Below are positions 49,201 through 61,505 of a stretch of DNA of 64,000 nt, piece by piece (within the stretch, counting starts at the first letter, position 1; each line of letters begins with the position of its first letter). The position numbers and the translations under genes are program-made. This stretch comes from Ehretia macrophylla (lineage: Eukaryota; Streptophyta; Magnoliopsida; Boraginales; Ehretiaceae). A model generated the notes under the pieces. It did no database searches, had not been told where the DNA came from, and was given only the letters and a program-made list of their open reading frames with translations. Location: NCBI GenBank assembly GCA_037974665.1, contig CM075770.1:9436501-9500500 (forward strand), written 5' to 3'.

Positions 49201-50394
49201 CTAATGAAATTTGTGAACGAAATAAGGGGAGATCTTATTCCATAGAGGCATTGAGGGTTGAATTGGGTAGTTGTATACTAATTGGTTGCAAGGCCAAATT
49301 ATAAAACTCATGAAATTACCATTACTATGAAGCTCAAGTTCATGTAACACCAAACCATGATCATTTAATCATTTAAAATAAAAAACAAAGCAATACGTTT
49401 TCTCTTTCAACATATTTGAAATAACTGAACACATCACACATGGTTAATATACATTGCATTTACATTACATTACATAATTGGTTTTTTTTATGTTCAACTT
49501 CAGCTACCTACTATTTGACGATCAACACTAGAAATAAGGCAATCAAGAATATACAAACTAATATTATTAAAACAAAAAAGCTTCACTATATAAATTCTAC
49601 TCTTTTCAACAATACGACCCTTATTCTTCATCAAATACTCAACTTCAGGCCAACTGTTGCATTGTTTGATGTCCTAGAGGTGCTGCTGCTGGTTGGCATT
49701 TTATCAACTTAAATTAAACAAAATGAAAACTCAGTAGCATAGCCCAACTACGAAAAACTACAACTTGCACATAGAAAAAAAGTAATCGAACTATAATCAG
49801 CAAAATAATAAAAGAAAATGTATGTATACTTTAATAGACATACTAAGGAAAAAGAAAGGCAAAAAGAAAAAACCATCTACGAAAAATAACGAAAAAATGA
49901 AAAACCACTTATAGCAAAGTTTTTTTGAAATGTACCTCAAATACATGAAAATATTGTAAAAATGAGATAACCACTAAAAAATACTAGAATAATAAGGTTC
50001 TCATGGAGAAAGTATAAACCCATGAAGAAAGAGAACGAAAAAAGCGAAAATCATCGCCTATCACAAAAAACTCTATGAAATACTATAAAACATACGCAAA
50101 ATACAGTAGAATATACAATAACAACAAAAAAATATAACTCATATACCTGAAAATATTGAAAATCTAGATAATCACTAAAGAACAACATTCACCTTCTACA
50201 TATTGTCTCTTTAATCGTGGTATTTGAAAAATTAACTTGTGGTATTACTATGATGTGAAATAAACTTTTTTTCTTCAATATTATGTAAAAAATAGAAATG
50301 CAAAGACCTAAAAAGGTGGTGTCTTAGAAGTATTTATAAATGCGAATCCAACACCATCATACCCACCCGTCTTTTGTGTTAATAGATCATACGT

Positions 50395-50920
50395 TCAACT
50401 GGAGCTTATTCCTGCACGATGTAGAGAATGAGCTTGATCCCTACGTCCATCATCTACACGTCGATGGGAATAGAGCATTAGGATGCCGTAGCTAGGAACT
50501 AATTCATGATTGTGTTCCTTCACAAGTTTGGTCACCTCGTAACAACTACAGATTCTATTCAACTTGATCCGAAGTCGTGCTTTACAATCACATTTTGTCA
50601 AGCCCTTATGCTCCCGTTGCCTGTTTTTCATCTCTATGAACTTCTTCCTTCGTAAACTGGCACAAGAGCATGTAAACAATCTGACCACTATTTGATCATT
50701 GTCATCTTTTTTTTATCGTACACCTTCTAATGCTAAAACCGTGCACACGGGCATATCGATTATAGAATAAATATGCTTTATTTTCGAACTAGAACGTATG
50801 AGTGAGGATGTCTTCTTCACTTAAATCCTTCAAATTCTCTACCTCAACCTCATCAAGTGCTGGAATATTGTCATCATTGTCTGATTCTGTATTTTCATGT
50901 ATAGGCTCATTGGTGTTCAT
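50395..50920 (-). pseudogene. Decayed FAR1 DNA-binding-domain gene (MULE-type)
   Basis: Starts at ATG 50920 with an acidic leader (MNTNEPIHENTESDND), then a FAR1-type zinc-binding domain: FENKAYLFYNRYARVHGFSI, later CDCKARLRIKL, EVTKLVKEHNHELV, and HRRVDD before the LHRAGI tail. These are hallmark FAR1/FHY3-family features (WRKY-GCM1-like fold). It is broken by one in-frame stop (TAG at 50791-50789) and by a frameshift at an A8 run (about 50710-50717), and it ends without the MULE transposase and SWIM domains. So it is a remnant, not a working transcription factor or transposase. Confidence 0.8.
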
Positions 50921-51075
50921 TTTTTCAAATGCTGAAAATATATAAAATAGGTATTATTTTAGTCGGAAATATATGTGTTTTACAACTCAACATTTCCCAT
51001 TTACAAAAGTTTAACCATCCAATTACTTGAGAAAGACAATTTGAGAACTCGTAAAATCACTATAAATTACGGCGA

Positions 51076-51475
51076 CGTTTTTATATCTTGTGATACTAAA
51101 CTTCAATAAATCAATACTCCTAATAAACATACGAAATATATCAGCATTTGTATGCAAAATACGTAAAATGCTTTACGGTGAAGTTAAACTTTAATAAATT
51201 AATACTATTAATAAACATATGAAATATATCAGTGTTTGTATGCAAAATACGTAAAATAATTTACGATGAAGTTTTTATATTTTGTGATACTAAACTTCAA
51301 TAAATCAATACTACTAATAAACATACGAAATATATCAGCATTTGTATGCAAAATACGTAAAATACTTTACAGTGAAGTTTTTATGTTTTGTAACACTAAA
51401 CTTCAATAAATCAATACTATTAATAAACATACGAAATATATCAGTGTTTGTATGCAAAATATGTACAATAATTCT
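51076..51475. repeat. Tandem array of about 110-bp units (four copies)
   Basis: Units share CTAAACTTCAATAAATCAAT, AATAAACATACGAAATATAT and TTTGTATGCAAAATACGTAA. The second unit is shorter. It lies upstream of the FAR1 remnant (relative to its minus strand) and could be a subterminal repeat region of the element. Confidence 0.85.
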
Positions 51476-51959
51476 CTACTTAAGAGGAATAATATCAATA
51501 ATAGATAAATAATATATACAAGAAAAGATTAATTTAACATACCAATTTTTACCTCAAGTAATAAGCTTTTGCACCTGGGAAACAAAGATAAGCTTTGGAT
51601 ACTTTTTTTTTCTTGGCTCTTTGCAAGCTTTTTTTTTTTACTTCTACCTTTCAATATTTAACTATGCATTTTGATTTATATCATTAGGTTTCAGATTCCA
51701 TAGTATTGTCACATGTATTATTAGTGGCTATATTTCATTTCAAATTAATTGTCTATTTAATATTGAATTAAATGCACCTTTTTATCCTAGTATAACTATT
51801 GATAATTGCTTCTTCAAATTGAATTAAATGCAACTTTTATCCTAATTACATCACATGACATTCATTTTATAACAAACAACAAAAAATATATCATGTATGG
51901 TATTGATTATACTACTACTTTATACACAACTTAATAAACTAAAAAAAAAAAGTCAAATA

Positions 51960-52352
51960 AGCCAATTGTGCCTTGGGAATCCGCAAAAATTCAAATCTCA
52001 CAGCACTTGCCATCGTTATATTTATATAAAATGATATCCATTGTATAACAATAAACCAAAAATATATCATGTATGATACATATTATATTTCTTTGTACAC
52101 AACTTAAACATAAAATAATAAATAATAAAAGTCAAATCAATGCCTAGGGAATCCGCGCGCAAAAATCAAATCTGACAGGTAGTTGTTGCATCAGAAGGGT
52201 AAACTCGTTCTTATCCCTATGTAGGATCAAAATGCAGTGAACAAAAAATATTTGCATCTATAGTCTAAAAAATATCACATCGCCACGTGTCATAATTAGA
52301 TTGGGACGTTTTCCAATGTCCAAAGTACAAGGACGTTTGTAAGCATTTTCCT
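51960..52352. repeat. Direct repeat arm B, copy 1
   Basis: Begins AGCCAATTGTGCCTTGGGAA and ends GTAAGCATTTTCCT; repeated at 53466-53845. A diverged partial relative of its AT-rich part lies just before it at about 51840-51955. Confidence 0.9.
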
Positions 52353-53845
52353 GAGTCATTCTTCAAAATGATCCCAAAAATTGAGGCGGTTGGTCCTTAA
52401 ACTTTTTATAATTGCATGATCAACCCTTAAGCTTTTAAAAAATAATTCAATGCCCCAAGCATTAATTATCAACAAATAGAGAAAAATGAGAAAGATTACC
52501 AAATTGCCCTTATTTCACTTTTCCATGCCTATGACTTGTCAGATTCCATCAACCAAATCATATCTCTTCACTTTTTTTCTCTCTTTTCTTTTCTCTCTCA
52601 CTACAGATACAAGATTTATCTTCTCATCTCACTCTCCCTAACCCCCTACTCGTTATTGTTTCTCATCGGAGAAGAAAATGCTGACGGTTCATGTACTCTC
52701 TCGGAGTTTGTCTCATCACATTCTGTTGACCTAATCGTCTTATCGAACATATGTGAGTGTAATTTTTTTTATTTGATTTATGTTATACTTAATTTTTTAG
52801 TTTTTACCCATTTAAAAAATAGACAATTTTGAACTAATGGCCTCATCAGGCAAATGTAAGTGTAATTCTTTTTATTTGTGTTATACTTGATTTTTTAATG
52901 GTATATTTGTGTTATATGTGCGATATATAAATGTTTGCACACACGTATGTTGTGTGTATGAAGGGGCACTAAAGTTTCAAAAGCTTATAATTTAATGTTG
53001 TTCAATAATGTGAAGTATATCTGAAAGGGTTAGTGAAAATGTTGGTAACAAGGGATTTAATTGTGATGTCTCCATTGTCTAACAAATAAATTAAAGCTGG
53101 TAATAATTCTTTTTACAGATATGTGATAGTAAACTCATACCTTATTCAAGGCATCCTTTATATAATCAATCTAAAAAGCTGGTAATAATTCTTCTTTTTT
53201 TCAAATTAAGCTAGAAGTTTTTTTTGTTTGGTCCTTAGATTAAGATAGAAATTTAATGTGCCTAGTTTTTTTCTTCCTTTCCTTTTCGATGTAGCTTGAC
53301 TACTTGGACAATCTGTTGGAGTTGACTAATGGTGAGACTAACCAAAATATGCAGAAAGTTAGCACCTTCAAAATATGTTATCCATGATGGGTACCCCAGA
53401 AAAGGTGACTTTTCGATTGTGGTTTGTACATGTGTATGATGATGACCAAGCATGGGAACTTAAACAGCCAATTGTGCCTTGGGAATCCGCAAAAATTCAA
53501 ATCTCACAGCACTTGCCATCGTTATATTTATATAAAATGATATCCATTGTATAACAATAAATCATGATACATATTATATTGCTTTGTACACAACTTAAAC
53601 ATAAAATAATAAAATAATAAAAGTCAAATCAGTGCCCAGGGAATCCGCGTGCAAAAATTAAATCTAACAAGTAGTTGTTGCATCAGAAGGGTAAATTCGT
53701 CCTTATCCCTATGTAGGATCAAAATGCAGTGAACAAAAAATATTTGCATCTATAGTCCAAAAAATATCGCATCGCCACGTGTCATAATTAGATTGGGACG
53801 TTTTCCAACGTCCAAAGTACAAGGACGTTTGTAAGCATTTTCCTG
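52353..53845. mobile_element. Short, internally deleted copy of the same repeat unit (1.49 kb)
   Basis: Arm A (52353-53459) is joined almost directly to arm B (53466-53845), lacking the 3.5-kb middle of the longer unit. It abuts the longer unit with no spacer, in head-to-tail order. The copies differ by only a few percent. This may reflect tandem duplication followed by deletion, or recombination between two insertions. Confidence 0.85.
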
Positions 53846-53998
53846 TTGGAACTTGTAAGATGATTATATTTGGTTGACGTGGCAGATGTCTATTGCACGT
53901 AAAGAAAAAAAAATGTTTCAAAATAATTTCTTTTTGGTTCCAACTTTTTGCTAGAAGAAGAAAGATGTCAAGGAAACAACTGTTGCATTACACTTTAA

Positions 53999-54323
53999 GG
54001 CAGTGATTGGTATGTAGGAATGAGTTGGGAATTGAATGACATTCTCAATTCTATTTTAATTCCCATGTTTGGTATGAGGGAATGAACTTGGGAATGTTAT
54101 TACCAAGGGAATCCCATTCCTACATACATGGGAATAACCATTCCAGACCAAATACATTGGAATGGCCCATTCCCATATATTTGGGAATCAACTTGACTAC
54201 CATACCCTTTATAAATAATTTGTTTTACAATAATAATAATAATTAAAAAATATAATAATAATAATTATTATTATTATGAAAATAAAATTAAAAATAATAA
54301 ATAATAAATAATAATAGTGATTA

Positions 54324-54355
<32 letters not shown>

Positions 54356-54603
54356 AAAAAATAATAATAATTATTATTATTATAATAAAAATAAAAATAA
54401 AAATGATAATAATAAATAAATAAATAAAATAATAATAATAATAATAATTAAAAATATAATAATATTATTATGAAAATAATAATAATTATTATTATTATAA
54501 TAAAAAAATGATAATAATAATAAAATAATAATAGTGATTAAATAATAATAATAATAATTAAAAATATAATAATATTTTGTTATTAATAATTATTTTTATA
54601 AAG

Positions 54604-54648
<45 letters not shown>

Positions 54649-54989
54649 TATTGTTGTTGTTGTTGTTGTTATTATTATTATTATTTATTATTTATTATTT
54701 TTATTTTGTTATTAATATTATTATTATATTTATTGTTGTTGTTATTATTATTATTATTTATGTTTATATTGTTTACGATTATGTTTATATTTATTCTTAT
54801 TTTTAATACTATAATAATAAAAGAGCAATTATGTCATATTATACAAGTCATTCGCATTACTACTCTTAATTCTTAGAGCATACCAAACATGTCATTCTCA
54901 TTCCCAAGTTCATTTCATTCCCAATTTCATTACATTCCTTGGTTCATTCCATTCCTACCCAACTCCATTCCAATGTACCAATCGCTACC
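53999..54989. mobile_element. PIF/Harbinger-like MITE (991 bp) with expanded AAT interior
   Basis: Terminal inverted repeats: GGCAGTGATTGGTA at the left and the complement of TACCAATCGCTACC at the right, extending with mismatches through the GGAATG-rich subterminal regions. A 3-bp target duplication TAA is at 53996-53998 and 54990-54992. TIRs starting GG with a TAA/TTA duplication are those of PIF/Harbinger elements. The middle (about 54210-54830) is a mass of AAT/ATT triplets with no coding capacity. Confidence 0.85.
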
Positions 54990-54999
54990 TAAGAGTTCG

Positions 55000-57900
55000 G
55001 TAAAATAATCAAATAATAACAAATTATATTTAGAAGTTTTAAGTTTAAACTGTAACTTTGCCTTCCATTTTATCCAAAAAGATAAAAGAACAACTATAGC
55101 ATTCTTCGTTTCTGACCTTTATTACTGGAGAAAATGTTCTTTGCTTTTTTTTGGGTAAATACTATAGTAAAAGTTTATTACCTTCGCGTGCAATTATTTG
55201 TCACGATTTTATATTTGTCAAACATTTAAAAGTTACATTTCACGGAGACTGCTTTTATTATTGATGTAATATAGTGCTCGGAAAAATACATTTTTGAGAA
55301 TACTTATATTTATAGATGTAATATAGTGCTCACAAAAGAATTTTGAGAATTAATGCTTCTATTTATGGATGTGATATAGTGCTCGCAAAGAAATTTGTTT
55401 GATGAAATTCAAACTTTGATTAAAAAAAATGGATGTAATATTCACATTCAATATATATTGTTATTCTCTCCAACTTTATGTGAGCTATTGTACAAGAAAA
55501 ATTGTTGTTCTTTCTAATCTTATATGGATTCTCTCCAAGTCTGTGTGAATCTTTGGGTATCATCACTTTTCTAAAAAGAAAATAAAACTTTATAATTATC
55601 CAATTATTTTTTGTGCTTTTAGGGTGTCACATTTTATTTTGCATAGACCTACAATTTCCATGTTCGTACCATTTTACTATTAAGGATTATAGACACCTTT
55701 ATTAAACTTTAATGTTATTAACCAACAAATAATTCAAATTGGTTGTCTATGATCTTCCTAAGTTAGAATCTTGAAAAACATGGTTGACTAGTAATTAATG
55801 CATATATTTATTATTATTTTCTTTTGTTCATCAAATCCTTGATACTTCTTGATATATCAATAAAAGAAATAATTTTCAACTATGGTTTTCTCGTCTCTCA
55901 TAAATATTTTATTCCCCAAGGATTATTTATTTGTTAATTGAAATACCATCACTATGTATAAAAAGCTCATGCACATAACACTTACGGGTTGTAATAATAG
56001 GACTAAGCCAAAATTAATTAATTTTGAGGTCCATATATAGGATTGTATGTTTAACATTTATATGTCTAATTAATTCAAGATAATGTCCCTAATTAAAGAT
56101 CGAAATTGCGAATACAAGGGAACAAGGACAGATGATTCACAATTGAGTGGGGGGTTATAACCGTCACTGACCCTAATTTTTTTTAATAAAAAATATGTAT
56201 ATTTTTTATTTATTTTTAGTATGAAAAATTAATTTAGCCTTCACTTAAAAAATTATTTTTATATGAGAATTAAACGATATGTTTTTTACTTTCACTGAAT
56301 AAAAATATTAAATTCGCCTCTACAAAAGAAATATAAAATTTATTACGACATCATAAAGAGTAACTTGCACTTTAACCTAACCAAATATCTGTACAATTTA
56401 CCCAAAGATAAATGTGCATCCATATATATTGTCAGATCAATTTGACATGTGAGTTGGCTTCTTTACAGGCAAAGATGCAAAACTTGTGGTCTCAAAATAA
56501 GCAACAGAGGTATACTGGTCCACAATGCTCTCACATGGGAACATCTAACATCAGTTTGGTTGGCTTAACTCATCAAATGTTGTAATGTTGCAAACTTTTA
56601 GATACATGGCTTGATCAGATGAACTTTCTGGAAATGTTGTCTCCTATGCTTGACAGTAGTTCATCTTCTATATATTATATATTTTTTGAATCATAGAAAA
56701 GATTGCCGTTAACTAGATCTATTTCAGTTTGCATAATCTATACTATATATATATATATATATATATATATTGAAGGTGCATTTGTAAAATAGATGACAAC
56801 TGTTTTGTGGTAGGGTGGCAAGTCTAAAATTATTCAATCCTGTATTCAATAGCTAGATCATTTCATCATAATTATTTTCAGTGGCAGAGATATTCTTATA
56901 TGAGTAGGAGTTGGAACCCCCTACTCAACCCAATAATTTTTTTTTCTAAAATGCGTGTATTTTAAAGAATTTTTAGGTTGAAAAATTAATTTAGCCCCAT
57001 TGAAAAAAAAAATCATTTACCCTATCTATCTCTAAGGTGTTTGGATTTTTCAAAACTCCATGGACATGTAGAAGATGTTTTTTTTAATCGAAATTTATAT
57101 ATGAGTGTTAAATTGTATAAATTTTGGATCTACTTGTTTGCATCATTATTTCACCGCTATTAATCTCTTATCCCTACTCATAAGATTATAGCGTTATAAA
57201 ATATTTAAAGTCCAGTATAACAAAAAATTGAGCAACTACATATTCATTATTTGCAATAAGTGGATTTGGGTGGCAAATGCAGAGAGTAGTACTGCAGAAA
57301 TTCATATATAAACTTTCTCGTTTTTCAGTCTATTCCACTCCTAAAGGTATGAGTGGACTGCAAATTTTGATTTACGAGGCATCTTGACTTATTTGGATGA
57401 AACCAAAAAGGAAAAAGATAAAATGGAGAAGAAAAAATCGAACATTTTGTTTTTTGGTCAGGAAAAAAATATATCGAACTAATTAAAGCTTCCGAAATCA
57501 TTAGCTATCTTTTATTTATTATTTTTTATGTCTGGAAAATCATTGGCTAGTTCATATACAGCTATTTTTCTAACATCATTTATTAATTGGTTGAGATGAT
57601 TACATTCCTACTGTACAACCTAACACTTAATTCATCATTAGATTTATCACATAATGAGGTGTAAGTAGTGACAAATAATACCAATTTATAAACTGCTTTT
57701 TGTATTTGCAAGACTATTGATTAATGACACATTTTTTACTTTCAACAATTAATAAAGCGAGAGAAAAAGAAGAAAGCAAAAGTTTAAGCATCAAGTGTTC
57801 ATCGCTTAAAAAATGGAGAGGGGGAGACAGAGAAAGGCAGAAGAAGAAAACATATCTCTTTCTTTCTTTATTTGTTTTAGGGTTCGGGCACGATATCGAA

Positions 57901-60900
57901 GATGTTTTACGAGTTAAAATTTTTAAATAACTAAGGATACTTTAGTAGAAATTAATTATTTTGTACTAATTTTATATTATCTAGAAATTTTTTGCTAGTC
58001 CTTGTACACATGTTGAAGTTGTATGTATCGATTCCAAAAATATAGCATGAAAGAAATAGCTGTGATTAGATGCACTAGCTTTTTTCCTTCTTTCATTTTT
58101 GTTTTCCTTGTTTTTTGTTTGTTAGTTGAATGCAATACAAATATTGATTTGAGATAACTATGTCAAACAAAAATATGTTGCTTTCTTCAAAGGGTAAATC
58201 AGTCTGTATAGTACAAATAGCTCCAGAAGGATGAATTTGTTCTAGCAATATCATTTATCAAATTCAAAAATCAAAGGCACTTTTTACAAGCACATTACAA
58301 TTATAACCCTATCCTGCTTTTTTTCAATTAATTTAGATTTGAGGGAACTGCTTAGATTTCTTAAACTTGAATGTTAAGTAAAAAGTTGTCTAACTAATTT
58401 GTTGGGTTTTGGCTCAAAATTGAAGTTCAAATCCATGATCATAAATGCATATAGAAGTCCAAATAAAGTAGGTTTAGAAACAATTTCCTTAAAATAAGAC
58501 TTTTTATCTTGTAACAGTTGCCACACACATGTTTCGTTTGAGCCTAAGAGGCAAAAGTTATAACCATGAGAGAAGGATTCCTATTTTTTTTCCTACATAA
58601 AGTCAATTAAAGTTTATTTAGAAATAACATATTATACCAGAGGTAGAACTATTCATAGACGTAATTCACGTTAAAAATATTATGTGTTTCTCTTGCTTTG
58701 ATGTAGGTGCGCGTGTCCTCATCTCAAAACAACGGGATGAAGGAAATTAACCCTAAAAGGTTAATTGTCAAGGATCTCTAACATGAATTAGTCATTTAAG
58801 TCCAAACATTATCAGGATTATTTATGCATTCTTTATCTTTGAAAGTGCCTAAATTAATGTGAGATAATTAGTCAATGTCAAAATCCTTTGAATTCATCTG
58901 GTTAACCACTTGACTTTGCAGGTAAAACTATAGTCGCTAAAAATTCCAAACGAAAAATCCTTATCACATGTATCATTTATTTTTCTTCAAATGTGATTAT
59001 CGTGTATATTTGTTATTCAAATGGTATAAGTTATCTTCCTGAAAATCAAATATGCCCATCAACAGGCCTTTAATATAGTAGTATGCTACTCGTTGTAAGT
59101 GCAAAAGATTGCGATATCTATTCTCGTCAGCAACTTTTTTTTATATATATTGTACGGTTTAGACCTCCCTTGAATTAAATAATAAAAAAAGAAGCCTATC
59201 AACTAACATGTTAATAAAAACTAATTTCATAAATTTAGTGTTTCATATTCTACCGATATTATTTAGTAATTTCAAATTCTGAACTTATAGAAATATTTTT
59301 AAACAAACAAATATAGCCTGATGATCAATGTTTAAAGCTTCTCTCTAATCTCATAGATTTAATACTACATATTATTTTTGGGTACCACCTTGATGATGAT
59401 CACATGAGTTGTTAACCATATATTAAATGAATTAAACCAATGCAAAATACGACGAAATTAATTAATAAGAAATTGTCGAAATAGTCTCAATTAATTATTC
59501 AAAATCTAAATTTTCTCTCTAATTTTCAAAAGTAAGTGTCCCTTTCCACAAGAACCCGTTGAATTTATATGACGCATGCCTGGACGTAATTAGGACGATT
59601 AATAAAATAATCAGTTGTTAGTTAGAAGATCCTTATAATGTAATACTGCATCAAAATTTGAAGGTTTTTTTTTTTTTCCTTCTTGCGATGGCATGCAAGG
59701 TATAATTTTCATAAGCAATATTTAAAATCTGAAAGGAGAAATGGACTTTGAGAGTGTAGATGTCAAGCCCTATACAAGGTTTAAACTTATCTAAAAGTTT
59801 AAGCTACATGCGAGCACATTTTGTACTTATATATTATCTTCAACACACTCATGCACGTGCAGGCGAGACTAGTGTTTTGGTTTTGCACGTAGATAATTTT
59901 AATATTTTTTAAATAGTGGGTGATAACGAGATTTGGGTACAAGATCTTTTGGTATAACTTGCGCTCTATATCATGTTAAATTACCACTCATTCAAAAATT
60001 CAAACTTTTAGAGAGGAGCTTTATGTTTATTTATTTTTTTCAACAGTATTAATTAAACAATCATTTCAAATCTGCAATTGTTTCCATATCCGCAAATCTT
60101 GCGGTCATACCATTTCTTTTCTGATATCACCCAAAAAGTTGTGTATAATAAAAATACATATATATATATGAATGACCAAGCCAAAGTTGGTATATTAAGA
60201 TCCATCGACCACCACTTATAATGCAATCTTGCTAGGTTTACATCAGTAGACTTAGAGGCTCCAATATATCTGTCTCTCTCAACCAAAAATAAAAAAATAA
60301 TACACACACACACAAAGGGGGAGGATCCCAGAGGCTTAAAATCTTGACCTCACTATACAATCTAGCTGGTTTCAAAATGTATACCACAACATCTTTTCTT
60401 TTCCCCCTATTCTTGCAGTGATGTTGTTAATACTTTCGAAGAGTAAATTAGAGACACCTTGTTGGTACAAGTTAGACTATATCATGTCAATCAAAGATCT
60501 CACGTGCAAGCAAGATTTGAGTGATCTTGTGCGCGGTAAATAAATACTAATAACAAAATTTAATCGCATGAACTTTTGACATTTAAATTTTAATATCATG
60601 TAAAGTAATTAATTGAACTAAAAATTTAAACGATTAAGCAATGATGTACTTTATTAATTTATGATCTTGAGCAATTTGAACCTCGTTAGTATCTCACTCA
60701 TGATTTAATAGTGGTCATTGAATTCTGGCCACATAAGAAGGATCTTGGTGAACTTAGGGCAGAACAGCCTTAGTTCCACAATAGAAAGTCCAATCTGAGA
60801 GTAGTAGTGAGTGGGAATGCGAAACACTAAACAATGCAAAGTGCCAGAAAGCAAAGGCAGAAGGAAATGATTACATGAATGAGTTGGTGCCCATTCAGCT

Positions 60901-61337
60901 TTTGATAAATCTTTCCTTTGTAAGTCTCCCAATATTTTTTTGACTTGGGATTGGGTCCCACCTCGTCCAAGTCTTTATAGGATTGAATGATAGAAAGAGC
61001 ACCTCACGTGGAGTCTGAAACAAAGGGCCTGTCCAACCACAACAAAAAGAGCCAACCCAACCCCCATTCAACATAAAATCTAGATAAAAATAAAAAATGA
61101 ATTTTATTTTCTTTAGTCAAGAAAATTACACTTAGATAAGATTTCCCTTATATAAAATCAATAAAAGAAAAAGAGTCTTTAAAATAATAAGTGACGACAA
61201 AAGATCCTTATAATCGATTTTATTTAGTAAAAAAAAGGACTAGATTTGGTATCAATCAAAATGACTCATCTCAATACTACAAATCTCATATATAGTGCAG
61301 TGACGCATCTCAACAAGTAATTTAGGTTAGTCAAAAA
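55000..61337. other. Large gene-poor intergenic region upstream of the TCP gene
   Basis: About 6.3 kb of AT-rich DNA. No reading frame resembles a known protein and no tRNA is present. It contains a tandem repeat at 55263-55405, a (TA)n run at 56743-56771, two diverged related blocks (about 56140-56330 and 56880-57060, both with GAAAAATTAATTTAGCC) that probably belong to one old transposon family, and an (AC)n run near 60302. The 3' end may hold distal promoter elements. Confidence 0.5.
55263..55405. repeat. Three-copy tandem repeat of about 52 bp
   Basis: Units start at 55263, 55315 and 55368 with GATGTAATATAGTGCTC, followed by a diverged AAA...TTTTGAGAAT part. Confidence 0.85.
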
Positions 61338-61350
61338 CTAAGTAATAGTT

Positions 61351-61492
61351 ATTGTTGGTCATTTGGTCTAGTGGTATGATTCTCGCTTTAGATGCGAGAG
61401 GTATCGAAATCTATTATCTTGTGTAATAATATTTTAAAAGATGTAAAATGATTTATGTCACCATTAAAAAAAAAAAAAAAAAAAAAGACTAG
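61351..61492 (+). mobile_element. tRNA-Pro-derived SINE-like insertion
   Basis: Head TTTGGTCTAGTGGTATGATT followed by CTCGCTTTAGATGCGAG matches the D and anticodon arms of plant tRNA-Pro(TGG), but the anticodon region is changed and the T-arm has decayed. An unrelated AT-rich body follows, then a 20-nt A-run (61466-61486). It is flanked by 13-bp repeats, CTAAGTAATAGTT (61338-61350) and CTAGGTAATAGTT (61493-61505). So it arrived by retroposition. It is not a working tRNA. Confidence 0.75.
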
Positions 61493-61505
61493 CTAGGTAA
61501 TAGTT

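Larger units (their letters stand above)
47292..52352. mobile_element. Long copy of a FAR1/MULE-related repeat unit (5.06 kb)
   Basis: Its first 1.1 kb (47292-48397) and last 0.39 kb (51960-52352) are repeated, in the same order and orientation, in the shorter unit that follows at 52353. Between them lie about 3.5 kb with a decayed FAR1-domain gene (minus strand), a 110-bp tandem array and other degenerate repeats. FAR1 domains are typical of Mutator-like (MULE) transposases and their host derivatives. I could find no terminal inverted repeats or target duplications, so the superfamily is inferred only from the FAR1 fragment. Confidence 0.55.

Noticed and set aside
47292-53459. Reading the two A arms as LTRs of one retrotransposon
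   Set aside because: The arms lack TG...CA ends, no primer site follows the first arm, and arm B is repeated outside the second A arm.
47292-53845. Reading the tandem unit as a Helitron array
   Set aside because: Zero-spacer tandems are typical of Helitrons, but the ends lack the TC start and CTRR end on either strand.
54577-54876. 99-codon Ile/Leu/Cys-rich open frame
   Set aside because: Pure translation of ATT/TTG triplet repeats within a MITE.
57724-57930. Frame with MERGRQRK-like text suggesting a MADS-box start
   Set aside because: The match to the MADS N-terminus is superficial, and the residues that follow do not fit the domain.
60705-60932. 75-codon minus-strand frame
   Set aside because: No recognisable motif, no splice or promoter context, and the length is expected by chance.
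61351-61425. Functional tRNA-Pro gene
   Set aside because: The anticodon loop is altered, the T-arm and B box are decayed and the acceptor stem does not pair.
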